DNA of 64,000 bases from Allobosea sp. OK403 (GCF_900113835.1 NZ_FOQV01000006.1:191734-255733), one strand, 5' to 3'. Numbered from the stretch's first letter, positions 17,882-26,494 are shown. The notes: generated from the letters alone by a model not told the origin. A program made the numbers and translations.

Positions 17882-17919
17882 GTGGTTCCGTGCTCAGGTC
17901 GCAAGCTCTCGGACCCGGA

Positions 17920-18225
17920 TCACGCTGCCCGATCGAGCTCGACCACGACTGCAGTGTATTCTGGTGGGTGCGGGGCGAGCTTGGTCCGGGCGTCATCGAT
18001 CCAACTGGCGAGCTTGATCACTTGCCCCAGGCTAGGGCTTTCGTCGTCGGGCTTGGCCGGTTCGATGATGGTGAGTCCGCCGGCGTCGAAGAAGAAGGTA
18101 TGGTCGCCGAACACATCGCTGAGCTGGTCCGTGATCGGGTGGTTCTCCGGCAGGGCCTGGGTGCTTGGGACTTGGGCGTTCAACTGGTTCAGGGCGTGGT
18201 CGATGCGCGCTTCGGTCAGCTTCAT
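17920..18225 (-). CDS. Conserved hypothetical protein
   Basis: A 101-residue soluble acidic protein (MKLTEARIDHALNQLNAQV onward) without signal peptide or membrane helix. The ATG has an AAGGACAGGA ribosome-binding region 3-10 bases upstream. Segments such as HPITDQLSDVFGDHTFF and PAKPDDESPSLGQVIKLASW look like a compact alpha/beta fold. No family is recognised. It is followed by no other minus-strand gene; the minus-strand gene starting at 18678 lies just upstream in the same direction. Confidence 0.7.
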   Translation of the reverse strand: MKLTEARIDHALNQLNAQVPSTQALPENHPITDQLSDVFGDHTFFFDAGGLTIIEPAKPDDESPSLGQVIKLASWIDDARTKLAPHPPEYTAVVVELDRAA

Positions 18226-18312
18226 GATCCTGTCCTTTCGGTTAGGTTAGGTGACGGGCGCGCGGCGCACGCTCGTCGGTCGGTTCCATGGTTCGATCAG
18301 ATCTGGTTTCGG

Positions 18313-18678
18313 TCAGACCTGCTCTTCGGCGACCAAGGTCAATTCACCGTCATCGTCGATGGCGGCGGCGATCACTTGCGCCGAGCTGAGGCCCTTGGCC
18401 CTCAGCGCCGAGGAGGCCATCGGCATCGCATCGATGGCCTGGCGCAGCTCCTGCAATTCGTTCCGGTCGGTCTGCGAGATGAGCGCATTGACCTGTGCCC
18501 GCAGCTCCGGCGGCAGATTGCCCTTGTCGAGCACGGTCACGCTCTTGACGCCCGGAGCGGATTGGCTGCCGGGAGCTTGCGGCCGAGCCGGGGCAGGCAG
18601 CTCCTCTTGGGCGCGGGCAATGCCGCTGGCGGCGAAGGCGAGCGGCAGGCAGGTGGCGATTATCATCAGCTTACGCAT
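18313..18678 (-). CDS. Small exported protein
   Basis: A 121-residue protein with a clear Sec signal peptide (MRKLMIIATCLPLAFAASGI, cut after ARA). A proline/alanine-rich linker follows, then a helical region (ELRAQVNALISQTDRNELQE). The ATG has a perfect AAGGAGAG ribosome-binding site. It is probably periplasmic. It may be co-transcribed with the DUF-less gene at 17920, 87 bases downstream. Function unknown. Confidence 0.75.
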   Translation of the reverse strand: MRKLMIIATCLPLAFAASGIARAQEELPAPARPQAPGSQSAPGVKSVTVLDKGNLPPELRAQVNALISQTDRNELQELRQAIDAMPMASSALRAKGLSSAQVIAAAIDDDGELTLVAEEQV

Positions 18679-18829
18679 GATCTCTCCTTTCCATGAGGGG
18701 CTGGAGCGGGAGAGGTCGTCTCCCGCTAACGAAGCCACGCTAGCGGCCAAATCCGGTCGGGATCTGTCATTCGTCTGGCCGTTCGGTGAAACCAATGCGA
18801 CGAAAACATGGGGCACGGTGGATATCGCG

Positions 18830-18985
18830 AGCCTTCATCCTCCATCCCCCGACGGCCCTCATCCTGAGGAGCGCCACGGGCTTAGTCTCGCAGGATGCCC
18901 CAGATGGTTCGGGAGCCTCCTGGACCATCCTTCGAGACGCCGCTTTCGCGGCTTCTCAGGATGAGGGCAGTGGGGGACGGCGCCA
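18830..18985. repeat. Palindromic intergenic element (CTCATCCTGAG type)
   Basis: Inverted arms CCCTCATCCTGAG (near 18851) and CTCAGGATGAGGG (near 18955-18967) enclose imperfect inner arms (CGCAGGATGC, CATCCTTCGAGACG). This is another dispersed element of the order, with no coding content. Confidence 0.65.
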
Positions 18986-19023
18986 ACGGTCAAGCGCTTT
19001 TGATTGCAACGGCCGCCAAAGCC

Positions 19024-19308
19024 CTAGAGGCTGTTAGGGACTCTGGGGATGATTTGACGCTGGCGATTTTGCGCGAATGCCGGGAGTTCGAGGACGCAAA
19101 CAGTTCGAGAACGCAAACCTTCCGGTTTGCTACGAAGAACGACGCCGCAGTCGCGCAAAAGCGCCGCGCCCTGCGGGTGAGGTGAAAACGTCGGAGCTGC
19201 AGCGTCGCATCGCTTGCCGATACCGGTGGTATCGCCTGCGCAATACTCCTCCCATCTCCGTCGTTTTGACCTCATCAAACCATTCCCAGAGTCCCTAACA
19301 ACCTCTAG
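19024..19308. mobile_element. MITE-like element with CTAG target duplications
   Basis: A 277-bp element (19028-19304) bounded by CTAG on both sides (19024-19027 and 19305-19308). The terminal inverted repeats run at least 21 bases with one mismatch (AGGCTGTTAGGGACTCTGGG at left), then continue imperfectly for about 15 more bases. No transposase is encoded. The CTAG duplication and the GAGG(C/T)TGTTAGGG end resemble IS5-family elements, so it is probably a non-autonomous derivative. It lies 45 bases before the acyl-activating enzyme start and could affect its expression. Confidence 0.75.
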
Positions 19309-19349
19309 GTAGGCGTTGAGGGAAACGCCTGCCTGGAGCCGAGCCAAAC

Positions 19350-20930
19350 ATGGCCGACACGGAATTCGACGCCCTGTCTTTCGACGCGCCCGCGGCGCGG
19401 ATCACGCTGTTCCGTGCGCTGATCCAGGCGAGCACTCGTCATGGCCGGGCTCGTATCGCGCTAGAGGATCCCGAGCGCCAGCCGATCAGCTTCGGGCGGC
19501 TTGTGCTGGGCGCGCTGGTGCTGGGGCGCAAGCTCGCAGGCGTCACGCAAGCCGGTGAACGCGTCGGCCTGCTGCTGCCCAATATGCAGGGCATGGTGGT
19601 GACGCTGTTCGGGCTCTCCGCCTTCGGCCGCGTGCCGGCGTTGCTGAACTTCACCGCCGGCGTGAAGAATCTGCGGGCGGCGGCCGAGCTTGCCGGGCTC
19701 AAGACCATCATCACCTCGCGCCGTTTCATCGACCAGGCCAAGCTCGACGACGAGATCGCGGCCTTGGGCGAGGGGCGGCGAGTGATCTATCTCGAGGAGG
19801 TCCGCAAGCAGATCACCAGCCTCGACAAGGCCTATGGTGCGCTGCTCAGCCTCGCGCCCGGGCTCGCGCATCGCGCTTACGAGGCCAAGCCAGACGATGC
19901 GGCGGCGGTGCTGTTCACCTCCGGCACCGAAGGCAAGCCGAAAGGCGTCGTACTCTCCCATGCCAATCTGGTCTCGAACGCCCGCCAGATCTTCCAGCTC
20001 GCCGCCGGCTTCCTGTCCGAGCGCGACATTGTCATGAACCCGCTGCCGGCTTTCCATTCCTTCGGGCTGACGGCGGGGCTCCTGATGCCGCTGCTGCAGG
20101 GCATGAAGGTCGTGCTCTATCCGAGCCCGCTGCACTACAAGCAGGTACCCAGGCTGATCGGCGAGATGGGCTGCAGCTTCCTGTTCGCGACCGACACCTT
20201 CCTGCAAGGCTATGCGCGCGCTGCCGATCCCGACGACCTGAAGAGCGTGCGCTATGTCGTCGCCGGCGCCGAGCGCGTGAAGCCCGAGACGCGCCGGATG
20301 TGGGAGCCTTACGGCACCACGATCCTGGAAGGCTATGGCTGCACCGAATGCTCGCCCGTGCTCGCCTGCAACACGCCCGTGGCCATGCGCGAGGGCAGCG
20401 TCGGGCGTCTGCTGCCGGGCATCGAGGCGAGGCTCGATCCGGTCGAGGGCATCACCGAGGGCGGCAAGCTTTGCGTGCGGGGCCCGAATGTCATGGCCGG
20501 CTATCTCAGCGCCGAGGAGCCGGGCAAGATCGTGCCGCCGGAGGGCGGCTGGCACGACACCGGCGACATCGTCGCGATCGATGACGGCTTCGTGGTGATC
20601 AAGGGCCGCGCCAAGCGTTTCGCCAAGCTCGGGGGCGAGATGGTCTCGCTTGCCGCGGTCGAATCGATGATCGCGGGACTGTGGCCGGGGCAGAACCATG
20701 TCGTGGTGGCGCTGCCCGATGCGCGCAAGGGCGAGCAGCTCGTCCTCGTCACCGAAAAGCCCGATGCCGAGAAGCGCGCCTTGCTGGACGAGGCGAAGGC
20801 GCAGGGCTTTCCCGAATTATGGGTGCCGCGTGCGATCCTGGTCACCGCCGTGATTCCGGTGCTCGGCAATGGCAAGATCGATTATGGCGCGACGCGCGAG
20901 CTTGCGGCCTCGCGCCGTTCGCTGCTGTGA
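19350..20930 (+). CDS. AMP-forming acyl-ACP/acyl-CoA synthetase, Aas-like
   Basis: A 526-residue ANL-superfamily enzyme that activates a carboxylic acid with ATP. The P-loop is LFTSGTEGKPKG (residues 188-199), the A5 motif is LEGYGCTECSPV, and WHDTGDIV and KRFAKLGGEMVSL follow. The C-terminal half matches the acyl-ACP synthetase half of E. coli Aas closely (GRLLPGIEARL, RAKRFAKLGGEMVSL). The acyltransferase half of Aas is missing. The likely substrate is a long-chain fatty acid for phospholipid recycling, but CoA or ACP as acceptor cannot be told. Start at ATG, MADTEFDAL. Confidence 0.9.
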   Translation: MADTEFDALSFDAPAARITLFRALIQASTRHGRARIALEDPERQPISFGRLVLGALVLGRKLAGVTQAGERVGLLLPNMQGMVVTLFGLSAFGRVPALLNFTAGVKNLRAAAELAGLKTIITSRRFIDQAKLDDEIAALGEGRRVIYLEEVRKQITSLDKAYGALLSLAPGLAHRAYEAKPDDAAAVLFTSGTEGKPKGVVLSHANLVSNARQIFQLAAGFLSERDIVMNPLPAFHSFGLTAGLLMPLLQGMKVVLYPSPLHYKQVPRLIGEMGCSFLFATDTFLQGYARAADPDDLKSVRYVVAGAERVKPETRRMWEPYGTTILEGYGCTECSPVLACNTPVAMREGSVGRLLPGIEARLDPVEGITEGGKLCVRGPNVMAGYLSAEEPGKIVPPEGGWHDTGDIVAIDDGFVVIKGRAKRFAKLGGEMVSLAAVESMIAGLWPGQNHVVVALPDARKGEQLVLVTEKPDAEKRALLDEAKAQGFPELWVPRAILVTAVIPVLGNGKIDYGATRELAASRRSLL

Positions 20931-20946
20931 AGCCACAATCTTGGCT

Positions 20947-21654
20947 ATGGTGCACCGCATGATCACGATTTCCGCATCATCGCTCCTCTCCACTATCCGC
21001 ATCGCAGCACTTGCCCCAGCGCTCTATCTGGGTTCGCCCGCCGATCTTGCGGCGCAAGGCAAGAGCGTGATCCAGGGCAAGAACGCGGTCCAAGGCACTC
21101 ATTCGGTCTATGAGCGGCGCGACGAATGCGTCGAGGCCGGCCTGCTGAGCGCCGAGCAATGCGAGTTCGCCTACCGCAATGCGCGGGCCGAATTCGAGCA
21201 GAAGGCGCCGCGCTATGCCTCGCGCGCGTCCTGCGAGCAGGTCCATAAGCGCTGCGGCGCGCAATTGGTCGCGACCGGCGGCTGGGATACGCTCGGGCGC
21301 GGTGGCGCGACCTATGTGCCGCGCTTCAGCGGCGTGCGCCTGACGGGCGAGGGCGCTGCCTTGCGGGCCTTGCCGGTGGTCGAGGGATCCGGGCGGATCG
21401 CCTTCGCCGGGCGTTCGGTGACGGAGCTTCAGGACAAGGTGGCGGGCCGGCAGAACGTGTCCGGGCCGACCGAGGCGCGCAGCAGCAGGCGCGGCCACCC
21501 GACGCAAGCCAGCGGACCTTACGTGAAACGCGGCGACCGCGACGACACGGTGCGCGTGCCGATGGAGCAGAAGAGCATCGGCTCCAATGTCGCGCCGGGC
21601 CTCTATGTCGATCCCGACGGCGTCGAATGGTACAAGCCCGCCCGCCGGCACTGA
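20947..21654 (+). CDS. DUF1190 family protein (YgiB-like)
   Basis: About 235 residues. The N-terminus has a signal-like hydrophobic stretch (ASSLLSTIRIAALAPALYL). A conserved core follows with RRDECVEAGLLSAEQCEF, AYRNA, then YASRASCEQVHKRCG, a cysteine pattern typical of DUF1190. The C-terminal third is basic and low in complexity. Members are periplasmic or lipoprotein-like with no known biochemistry. The start is uncertain: ATG at 20947 or 20959. It lies 16 bases after the acyl-synthetase gene and may be co-transcribed. Confidence 0.75.
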   Translation: MVHRMITISASSLLSTIRIAALAPALYLGSPADLAAQGKSVIQGKNAVQGTHSVYERRDECVEAGLLSAEQCEFAYRNARAEFEQKAPRYASRASCEQVHKRCGAQLVATGGWDTLGRGGATYVPRFSGVRLTGEGAALRALPVVEGSGRIAFAGRSVTELQDKVAGRQNVSGPTEARSSRRGHPTQASGPYVKRGDRDDTVRVPMEQKSIGSNVAPGLYVDPDGVEWYKPARRH

Positions 21655-21745
21655 ATGGCTTGCGCCGAAGAGTCTGGAACGGCTTGCGCCGAAGCGCTTT
21701 GAGCGGCTTGCGCCGGGAGCCTGCGCCCGCTACCCCTGCGGGCAG

Positions 21746-21833
21746 GCGGACGTGGCGAAACTGGTAGACGCAAGAGACTTAAAATCTCTCGGCCCGAAAG
21801 GCTGTGCGGGTTCGATCCCCGCCGTCCGCACCA
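21746..21833 (+). tRNA. tRNA-Leu(UAA)
   Basis: An 88-base class II tRNA. Acceptor arm GCGGACG pairs with CGTCCGC, followed by encoded ACCA. The anticodon stem AGAGA/TCTCT holds the loop CTTAAAA, giving anticodon TAA for UUA codons. A long variable arm and the TTCGATCC T-loop are present. No integrase or duplicated 3' end is seen beside it. Confidence 0.97.
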
Positions 21834-21852
21834 CCACCACCTCAGCGACCAC

Positions 21853-22644
21853 TCAGAGCATTTGGGAAAGCTGCTTGAGCTCGTCTCCGTCGAGGTCGGA
21901 GACGGCCGTGTAGACAACGCCCCCGCGTATCCAGCTCAGCAGATTATAGCCATTGCGCATCGTCAGGGTTGGCGGTGTGTCCGGGGCGTCGGAGGCCCAG
22001 GCGAAAACATTGATCAGGTGGAGCCGGCGCTTGTAGACGAGCGCGCCGACGCGCCTGCCGGCGATCGTATCGAGCCGGCCGCCGAGTAGCGGGTAGCCTT
22101 GTGCAGCGAGATCGCGGACCTCGGGCGAGAAATCGACCTTTCCGGCGAACCAGGGCTTCACTGTGTGAGCGTCTGAGGAGGCGACCTGGATCGGGCTTTC
22201 CTGCTGCAGCGAGCGCAGATGGGCCGAAAGCAGATCCCGTGCGAGCAGCGTATCGCGCGCAGATCCGGTTACGAACCACCATGTCGCAAGCGCCGACAGA
22301 AGACATGCGAATACGAGCACGGCCGCCTGCCGCATAAGCGCCGAGGCCGTCCAGTGCCGCGGCACGATCGCTGCGGAAAGGGCCGGTACGGGCCGCTGGG
22401 ACGGCGACGGCGCTGAAGCGTCCGATGCCTGCTCCAGTGACTGCCTGAGGCGCTGAGAGAGGCCTTCGGGCATAGGCTCTCGGCCGAGGCCGGCGACAGC
22501 GCTGCTGGTTTGACGCAGATCGGAGACAAGGGTCGCGCAGTCCGGGCAGTCCGCGATATGGCGCGCAAGCGCTTCATGCTCGTCATCCGGCAGTTCCCTG
22601 TCGAGATAGGCGCTCAGCAGATGAGCGTGCCGGTCACAAGGCAT
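21853..22644 (-). CDS. Anti-sigma factor with zinc-binding (ZAS) domain
   Basis: A 263-residue membrane protein that should hold the adjacent ECF sigma factor inactive. The N-terminal domain has the HxxxCxxC zinc motif (His29, Cys33, Cys36; HIADCPDC). A single transmembrane helix is at about 105-125, and a periplasmic domain of about 135 residues (VKPWFAGKVDFSPEVRDLA onward) may be the sensor. The start ATG overlaps the sigma stop by 11 bases, which implies coupled synthesis. Redox-sensitive zinc release is the usual mechanism in this family; here it is inferred. Confidence 0.92.
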   Translation of the reverse strand: MPCDRHAHLLSAYLDRELPDDEHEALARHIADCPDCATLVSDLRQTSSAVAGLGREPMPEGLSQRLRQSLEQASDASAPSPSQRPVPALSAAIVPRHWTASALMRQAAVLVFACLLSALATWWFVTGSARDTLLARDLLSAHLRSLQQESPIQVASSDAHTVKPWFAGKVDFSPEVRDLAAQGYPLLGGRLDTIAGRRVGALVYKRRLHLINVFAWASDAPDTPPTLTMRNGYNLLSWIRGGVVYTAVSDLDGDELKQLSQML

Positions 22645-23194
22645 GGGAGCAATCCTTCCCGGTTTTGCGGGCAAGCGCCCGACGCAGCAGCAGGCGGCCG
22701 CGCGACAGCCGCGACATCACGGTTCCAACCGCCGTGCCGGTGATCTCGGAGATTTCGCGATAGCTGAGCCCCTCGATCTCGCGCAGCACGACGACTTCGC
22801 GGAAGGCCGTGGGCAGTTCCGCCAGAGCGAGCCGTACGAGGTCTCGTTCCGCTTTGCGGATCAGCGCGTCCTCCACTGAGGGGCCCTCGGCGGCAACATC
22901 GAGCGGGGTTCCTGTGTCACCCTCCCGTCTGTGAAAAGCGGCGTCGAGGGAGATCACGTTCGCGGTGCGCTGGCGGTTGTTGAGGGTGCGGTAGGCGGCA
23001 TTGCGGACAATGGCGAAGAGCCATGGCCGGATGTCCTCGCCGCGAAAGCCGTCAAAGGCGCGGAAGGCGCGCAAAAACGCTTCCTGTACGACATCCTCGG
23101 CATCGGCCCGCGAGTTCAGCAGCCAGAAGGCCAGGCTGAACGCCGCCTCCTGATGCGGCAACGCCAACTGCTCGAAACGAGACGGAATGGGCAT
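22634..23194 (-). CDS. RNA polymerase ECF sigma factor
   Basis: A 186-residue sigma factor with region 2 (ADAEDVVQEAFLRAFRAFDGFR) at about 30-55 and a region 4 helix-turn-helix (LSYREISEITGTAVGTVMSR) at about 145-165. It is encoded with its anti-sigma partner, overlapping by 11 bases. The start is an ATG with only a weak GGGAT upstream. The region between this gene and the divergent metallo-hydrolase holds two identical GGGAATAAA sites in opposite directions. This suggests that it activates itself and the divergent operon. Confidence 0.93.
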   Translation of the reverse strand: MPIPSRFEQLALPHQEAAFSLAFWLLNSRADAEDVVQEAFLRAFRAFDGFRGEDIRPWLFAIVRNAAYRTLNNRQRTANVISLDAAFHRREGDTGTPLDVAAEGPSVEDALIRKAERDLVRLALAELPTAFREVVVLREIEGLSYREISEITGTAVGTVMSRLSRGRLLLRRALARKTGKDCSHAL

Positions 23195-23240
23195 GATCCC
23201 GTGTTTGCCTTGGGCTGCGGAGATTGGTTCTCATCAAAGA

Positions 23241-23292
23241 GCTAGAGCAGGATGCGAAAAACCGGTTCCCACTTTTCGCATCCTGCTCTAGC
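23241..23292. repeat. Palindromic repeat, type B
   Basis: A 52-base near-perfect palindrome, GCTAGAGCAGGATGCGAAAA with its complement at the other end, and core ACCGGTTCCCAC. It falls in the leader of the ECF sigma gene, between the proposed promoter and the start codon. Confidence 0.85.
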
Positions 23293-23323
23293 GGCTCTCC
23301 ACTATGATCCCGATCACGTCCGG

Positions 23324-23361
23324 TTTATTCCCGCGCTCTTTTGCGTGATCGCGGGAATAAA
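23324..23361. promoter_or_regulatory. Mirrored ECF-type promoter elements
   Basis: Perfect 12-bp inverted repeat: TTTATTCCCGCG (23324-23335), a 14-base spacer, and CGCGGGAATAAA (23350-23361). Each arm reads GGGAATAAA(C/T)CGG toward one of the divergent operons. The GGAA core fits the -35 type used by ECF sigma factors, so both operons are probably under the local sigma. No confident -10 was picked. It could instead be one operator for a dimeric regulator. Confidence 0.6.
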
Positions 23362-23434
23362 TCGGGTCGGCCCCGGCTCTTGGACTGCGCGACGCCACTG
23401 CGGCGCTCGCCTTGAGACCTCCGGGAGTTGCTCG

Positions 23435-24406
23435 ATGATCCTTCTCTCACGCCGCGAAGCGCTTGTCGCGAGTTCGCTTGCCGCCGCCTTCGGATTGACG
23501 AAGCCGCTGCATCTCGTCGCGCCCGCCCAAGCCCAGACCATCCCCGATCCGGTCGTCGGCTTTCACCGCTACAAGGTCGGTTCGATCGAGATCACAGCGC
23601 TCTATGATGGCATCTGGGAAAAACCGCACGACCCCGCCTTCATCAAGAATGCCTCGATCGAGGAGACCAAGGAGGCGCTCGCCAAGGCGGGCCAGACGAC
23701 GGCCTTCGTGCCGATCCCGCTGACCGTCGTCGTGCTCAAGATCGGCGAACGCTATGTCATGGTCGATGCCGGCTCTGGCGCAGGGCAATGGCAGCCCACA
23801 GCTACCAAGCTCGCCGCCAACATGGCGGCGGCCGGCATCGATCCGGCCCGGATCGGCACGATCCTCGTCTCGCATTTCCATCCCGACCACATCTTTGGCC
23901 TGATGGATCGCGGCACCAACGCGCCCATGTTTCCCAATGCCGAGCTCGTCGTCACCGCAACCGAATACAAATGGTGGACCGAGCCCGGCCGCGTCGAGAA
24001 GCTGCCCGATGCCCGCAAGGCGCTCGGGCAGAGGATCAATACGGTTTTCCCGGGTTGGAAGAACTTCAGACTCGTCGATGGCGAGCCCGAGGTCGCGCCG
24101 GGCGTCAGGCTGGTCAGGACGCCCGGCCATACGCCTGGGCACGCTGCTTTCCATGTCAGCTCGGGCAACGAGCAGCTGATGATCTCCAACGATGTCGCTT
24201 ATGTTCCGGCCCTGCTCGCACCGCATCCGGATTGGCAGGGCAGCTATGATCAGGACAGCGTTACGGCCGTCGCGACGCGTCGCGCCCTGATCGATCGCGT
24301 CATCGCCGAGAAGATGGCGATCTGCGGGGCGCATTTCCCGTTCCCCGGCAAGGGGGTCTTCGCCAAGGACGGCGCGGGCTACGCCTTCACCCCCGCTATC
24401 GCCTGA
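23435..24406 (+). CDS. Exported MBL-fold metallo-hydrolase
   Basis: A 323-residue metallo-beta-lactamase-fold enzyme. It keeps both metal-site motifs, HFHPDH (HxHxDH) and TPGHTPGH, and the later SNDV aspartate, so a two-metal active site is likely. The N-terminus LLSRREALVASSLAAAFGLT is a twin-arginine-type signal that ends in PAQAQ. The hydrolase should therefore be exported folded with its metals. The ATG is preceded by GGGAG. It begins the operon facing the ECF sigma pair; the TPR and DoxX genes follow. The substrate is unknown: lactonase, thioesterase and similar activities all fit. Confidence 0.9.
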   Translation: MILLSRREALVASSLAAAFGLTKPLHLVAPAQAQTIPDPVVGFHRYKVGSIEITALYDGIWEKPHDPAFIKNASIEETKEALAKAGQTTAFVPIPLTVVVLKIGERYVMVDAGSGAGQWQPTATKLAANMAAAGIDPARIGTILVSHFHPDHIFGLMDRGTNAPMFPNAELVVTATEYKWWTEPGRVEKLPDARKALGQRINTVFPGWKNFRLVDGEPEVAPGVRLVRTPGHTPGHAAFHVSSGNEQLMISNDVAYVPALLAPHPDWQGSYDQDSVTAVATRRALIDRVIAEKMAICGAHFPFPGKGVFAKDGAGYAFTPAIA

Positions 24407-24468
24407 GCCCCTCTGGGGCGAGGCCGAACACGACCCAGACCTTCCTGATCCCAATCCTGGAGACAATC

Positions 24469-24915
24469 ATGATCCGCAAACTCGCATTCGCGGTTTTCAC
24501 AGGCGCTCTCGCAGCCTCGACTGCAGCATTCGCCGTCGATACCACGCCGACCAAGGGCGCCCCCGACCTGAGCGCCGTCAGATCGGCGATCAAGGCCAAG
24601 GAATTCAAAGCCGCGATCACAGATCTGAACGGCATGATCGATGCCGGCGTCCAGCATGCCGATGTCTACAATCTGCTCGGCTTCTCCCTGCGCAAGAGCG
24701 GCGACCAGAAGACGGCGCTGACCTATTACCGCAAGGCGCTCGACTTCGATCCCGGCCACAAGGGCGCTCTGGAATATCAAGGCGAGCTTTATGTCGAGAT
24801 GGGCGAGATCGCCAAGGCGCGCGGCAATCTCGCGGCCCTGGTCAAGCTCTGTCCACAGGGTTGCGAGGAACGTGAGGACCTCGAAAAGGCGCTTGCTGCT
24901 GCGCCGACGAACTGA
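24469..24915 (+). CDS. Exported TPR-repeat protein
   Basis: A 148-residue protein with a Sec signal peptide (residues 1-22, AFTGALAAS type, ending FAV) and two to three tetratricopeptide repeats. The clearest is DQKTALTYYRKALDFDPGHK, followed by ALEYQGELYVEMGEIAKARG. There are two cysteines in LCPQGCE near the C-terminus. It should sit in the periplasm and bind a protein partner. It lies 62 bases after the metallo-hydrolase and is probably co-transcribed. Confidence 0.88.
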   Translation: MIRKLAFAVFTGALAASTAAFAVDTTPTKGAPDLSAVRSAIKAKEFKAAITDLNGMIDAGVQHADVYNLLGFSLRKSGDQKTALTYYRKALDFDPGHKGALEYQGELYVEMGEIAKARGNLAALVKLCPQGCEEREDLEKALAAAPTN

Positions 24916-24999
24916 ACCCGACGATCACGCCATCCCGGATCGGTCTCGGGGCCGATCCGGTGCGACTTATCAAGGACGAGATCTGGCAAGGACGAGACC

Positions 25000-25401
25000 A
25001 TGACACGATCGATGATCCAAGACAGTGCGGCATTGCTGGGCCGCTGGCTGCTCGCTGCGCTTTTCCTGCACGAATCCTGGATGAAGCTGACGCATTTTGG
25101 CCCATCCGTGGCCTATATGGAGCGCTTCGGCGTTCCCGGCTGGCTGCTGCCTGGCGCTCTTGTTATCGAACTCGGTGGCGGCATCCTGCTCGTGCTGGGA
25201 CTGTTCAGCCGCCATGCGGCGTTGGCGCTGGCCGCGTTTTGCATCGCCGCGGCGGGCCTCTTCCACAATGTCCTGTCCGATGGCAATCAATTGCTGCATT
25301 TCGAGAAGGATCTGGCGATCGCAGGGGGGCTCCTCGTACTTTGCGCTTTCGGTCCGGGACGCTTTGTGCTGCCGCTGCGTCGGCTAAAGCCTCTCGGTTG
25401 A
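25000..25401 (+). CDS. DoxX family membrane protein
   Basis: A 133-residue inner-membrane protein with four hydrophobic helices and the DoxX landmarks ALFLHESWMKLTHFGPSVAY and VPGWLLPGALVIELGGGILL. DoxX proteins take part in quinone or thiol redox reactions and in oxidative-stress complexes in some bacteria. It is the third gene of the operon facing the ECF sigma factor. That context suggests an envelope redox-stress role. The start is an ATG giving MTRSMIQDS. Confidence 0.9.
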   Translation: MTRSMIQDSAALLGRWLLAALFLHESWMKLTHFGPSVAYMERFGVPGWLLPGALVIELGGGILLVLGLFSRHAALALAAFCIAAAGLFHNVLSDGNQLLHFEKDLAIAGGLLVLCAFGPGRFVLPLRRLKPLG

Positions 25402-25526
25402 AAGGCTGTGCGGGTTCACGTCTCGCCGGCGGCGGCACCTCTCGGAGCCATGAGCTACGGCGTGTTGTGGTCGAACCGTAGTTGCCGCCTCCTCCTGTCC
25501 GGCAATGCAGTCATCAACCTCTGCGG

Positions 25527-26372
25527 TCAGGATCCCCGTCGCTGATTGAACAGCCATGTGCGCCAGCCCAACGCTAGAAACTGGTCCGGGCTAAGCCGAT
25601 GATCCATGCCCTCATAGGTCACGAATGTCGGCGAATTGCCCGCTTTCGCTAACGCACTCGCCCACGACCGGCTTGCGGCATAGGGGTTCTCCTTATCCTT
25701 TGTACCGTGCACGAGCAGGAATGGGACCTTCGCTGCTTTCGCCGCGAGACTGCGCCGCGGTGGCACTCCCGAGAAGGCGACGACGCCCGCGAACGCTTTC
25801 GGCTTGGTAGCGGCCGCGAGCATCGCTGCCGAAGCTCCCATCGAGAACCCGACCAGATAGACCCGCTGCGGATCGATCGGCAGGCGCCGCTTCAAGTCCT
25901 CGACCAGCGCCAGGACATCGGCGAGGTGTTCTCCAGCGTGGGCGACCCGGTTGCTGCCTTCGCCGCTATAGTTCGCGCTACGCGTGGGGAATTGCGGCGC
26001 GACGACGTAAGCCGGGAAATCGTCCGCGATTTTCGGGATGGCCCAACTCCGGATTAACGGTCCGACTTGGCTGACGTTGTCGGTTCCGACCGCGCCCGAT
26101 GCATGCAGCGCAACGACAAGCGGCGATTTGGCCTGGCCGTGTTTGGATGGCGAGAGCAAACGATACGGAATTGTTCGACCCTCGGACACCGTGAAGATGT
26201 CCGGTTTGAATGCGTCGATCGGAGTTTTGGTGAGAGTCTCGACCTCGACGAGATGCGTCGAAGATGGCTCATAAAGGCGTCGCTCTTCCTTTACCTCGCC
26301 TGCCTGGGCGGCAAGTCCGGCTATGAAGAATATCGCGAGCAAGCTCGCGGTAAGAGGCAGGGGGCGTCGCAT
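25527..26372 (-). CDS. Secreted alpha/beta hydrolase (esterase/PHB depolymerase-like)
   Basis: A 281-residue protein with a signal peptide (residues 1-24, LTASLLAIFFIAGLAAQA) and a hydrolase fold. The nucleophile is in GFSMG, the oxyanion region is VVALHASGAVGTDN, an Asp is in LLVHGTKDKENPY and the His is in YEGMDHR. The closest broad group is the phospholipase/carboxylesterase and LpqC-like family. The ATG is preceded by GAGGAAGC. It is divergent from a LysR regulator, which probably controls it. The substrate is unknown. Confidence 0.85.
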   Translation of the reverse strand: MRRPLPLTASLLAIFFIAGLAAQAGEVKEERRLYEPSSTHLVEVETLTKTPIDAFKPDIFTVSEGRTIPYRLLSPSKHGQAKSPLVVALHASGAVGTDNVSQVGPLIRSWAIPKIADDFPAYVVAPQFPTRSANYSGEGSNRVAHAGEHLADVLALVEDLKRRLPIDPQRVYLVGFSMGASAAMLAAATKPKAFAGVVAFSGVPPRRSLAAKAAKVPFLLVHGTKDKENPYAASRSWASALAKAGNSPTFVTYEGMDHRLSPDQFLALGWRTWLFNQRRGS

Positions 26373-26494
26373 CGCTTCCTCATCGTTGAAGGGTGTGGAA
26401 AGCCAAGGCTCTCTGCGCTCTTCATCGGTTGTCACTTGACGCTGCACAAACGACGATATCTCTAACGAGCCAATAGATTTTCTTTAGGCTTTGA

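Noticed and set aside
21746..21833. tRNA as an integration site
   Set aside because: No integrase gene or duplicated tRNA 3' end is present on either side.
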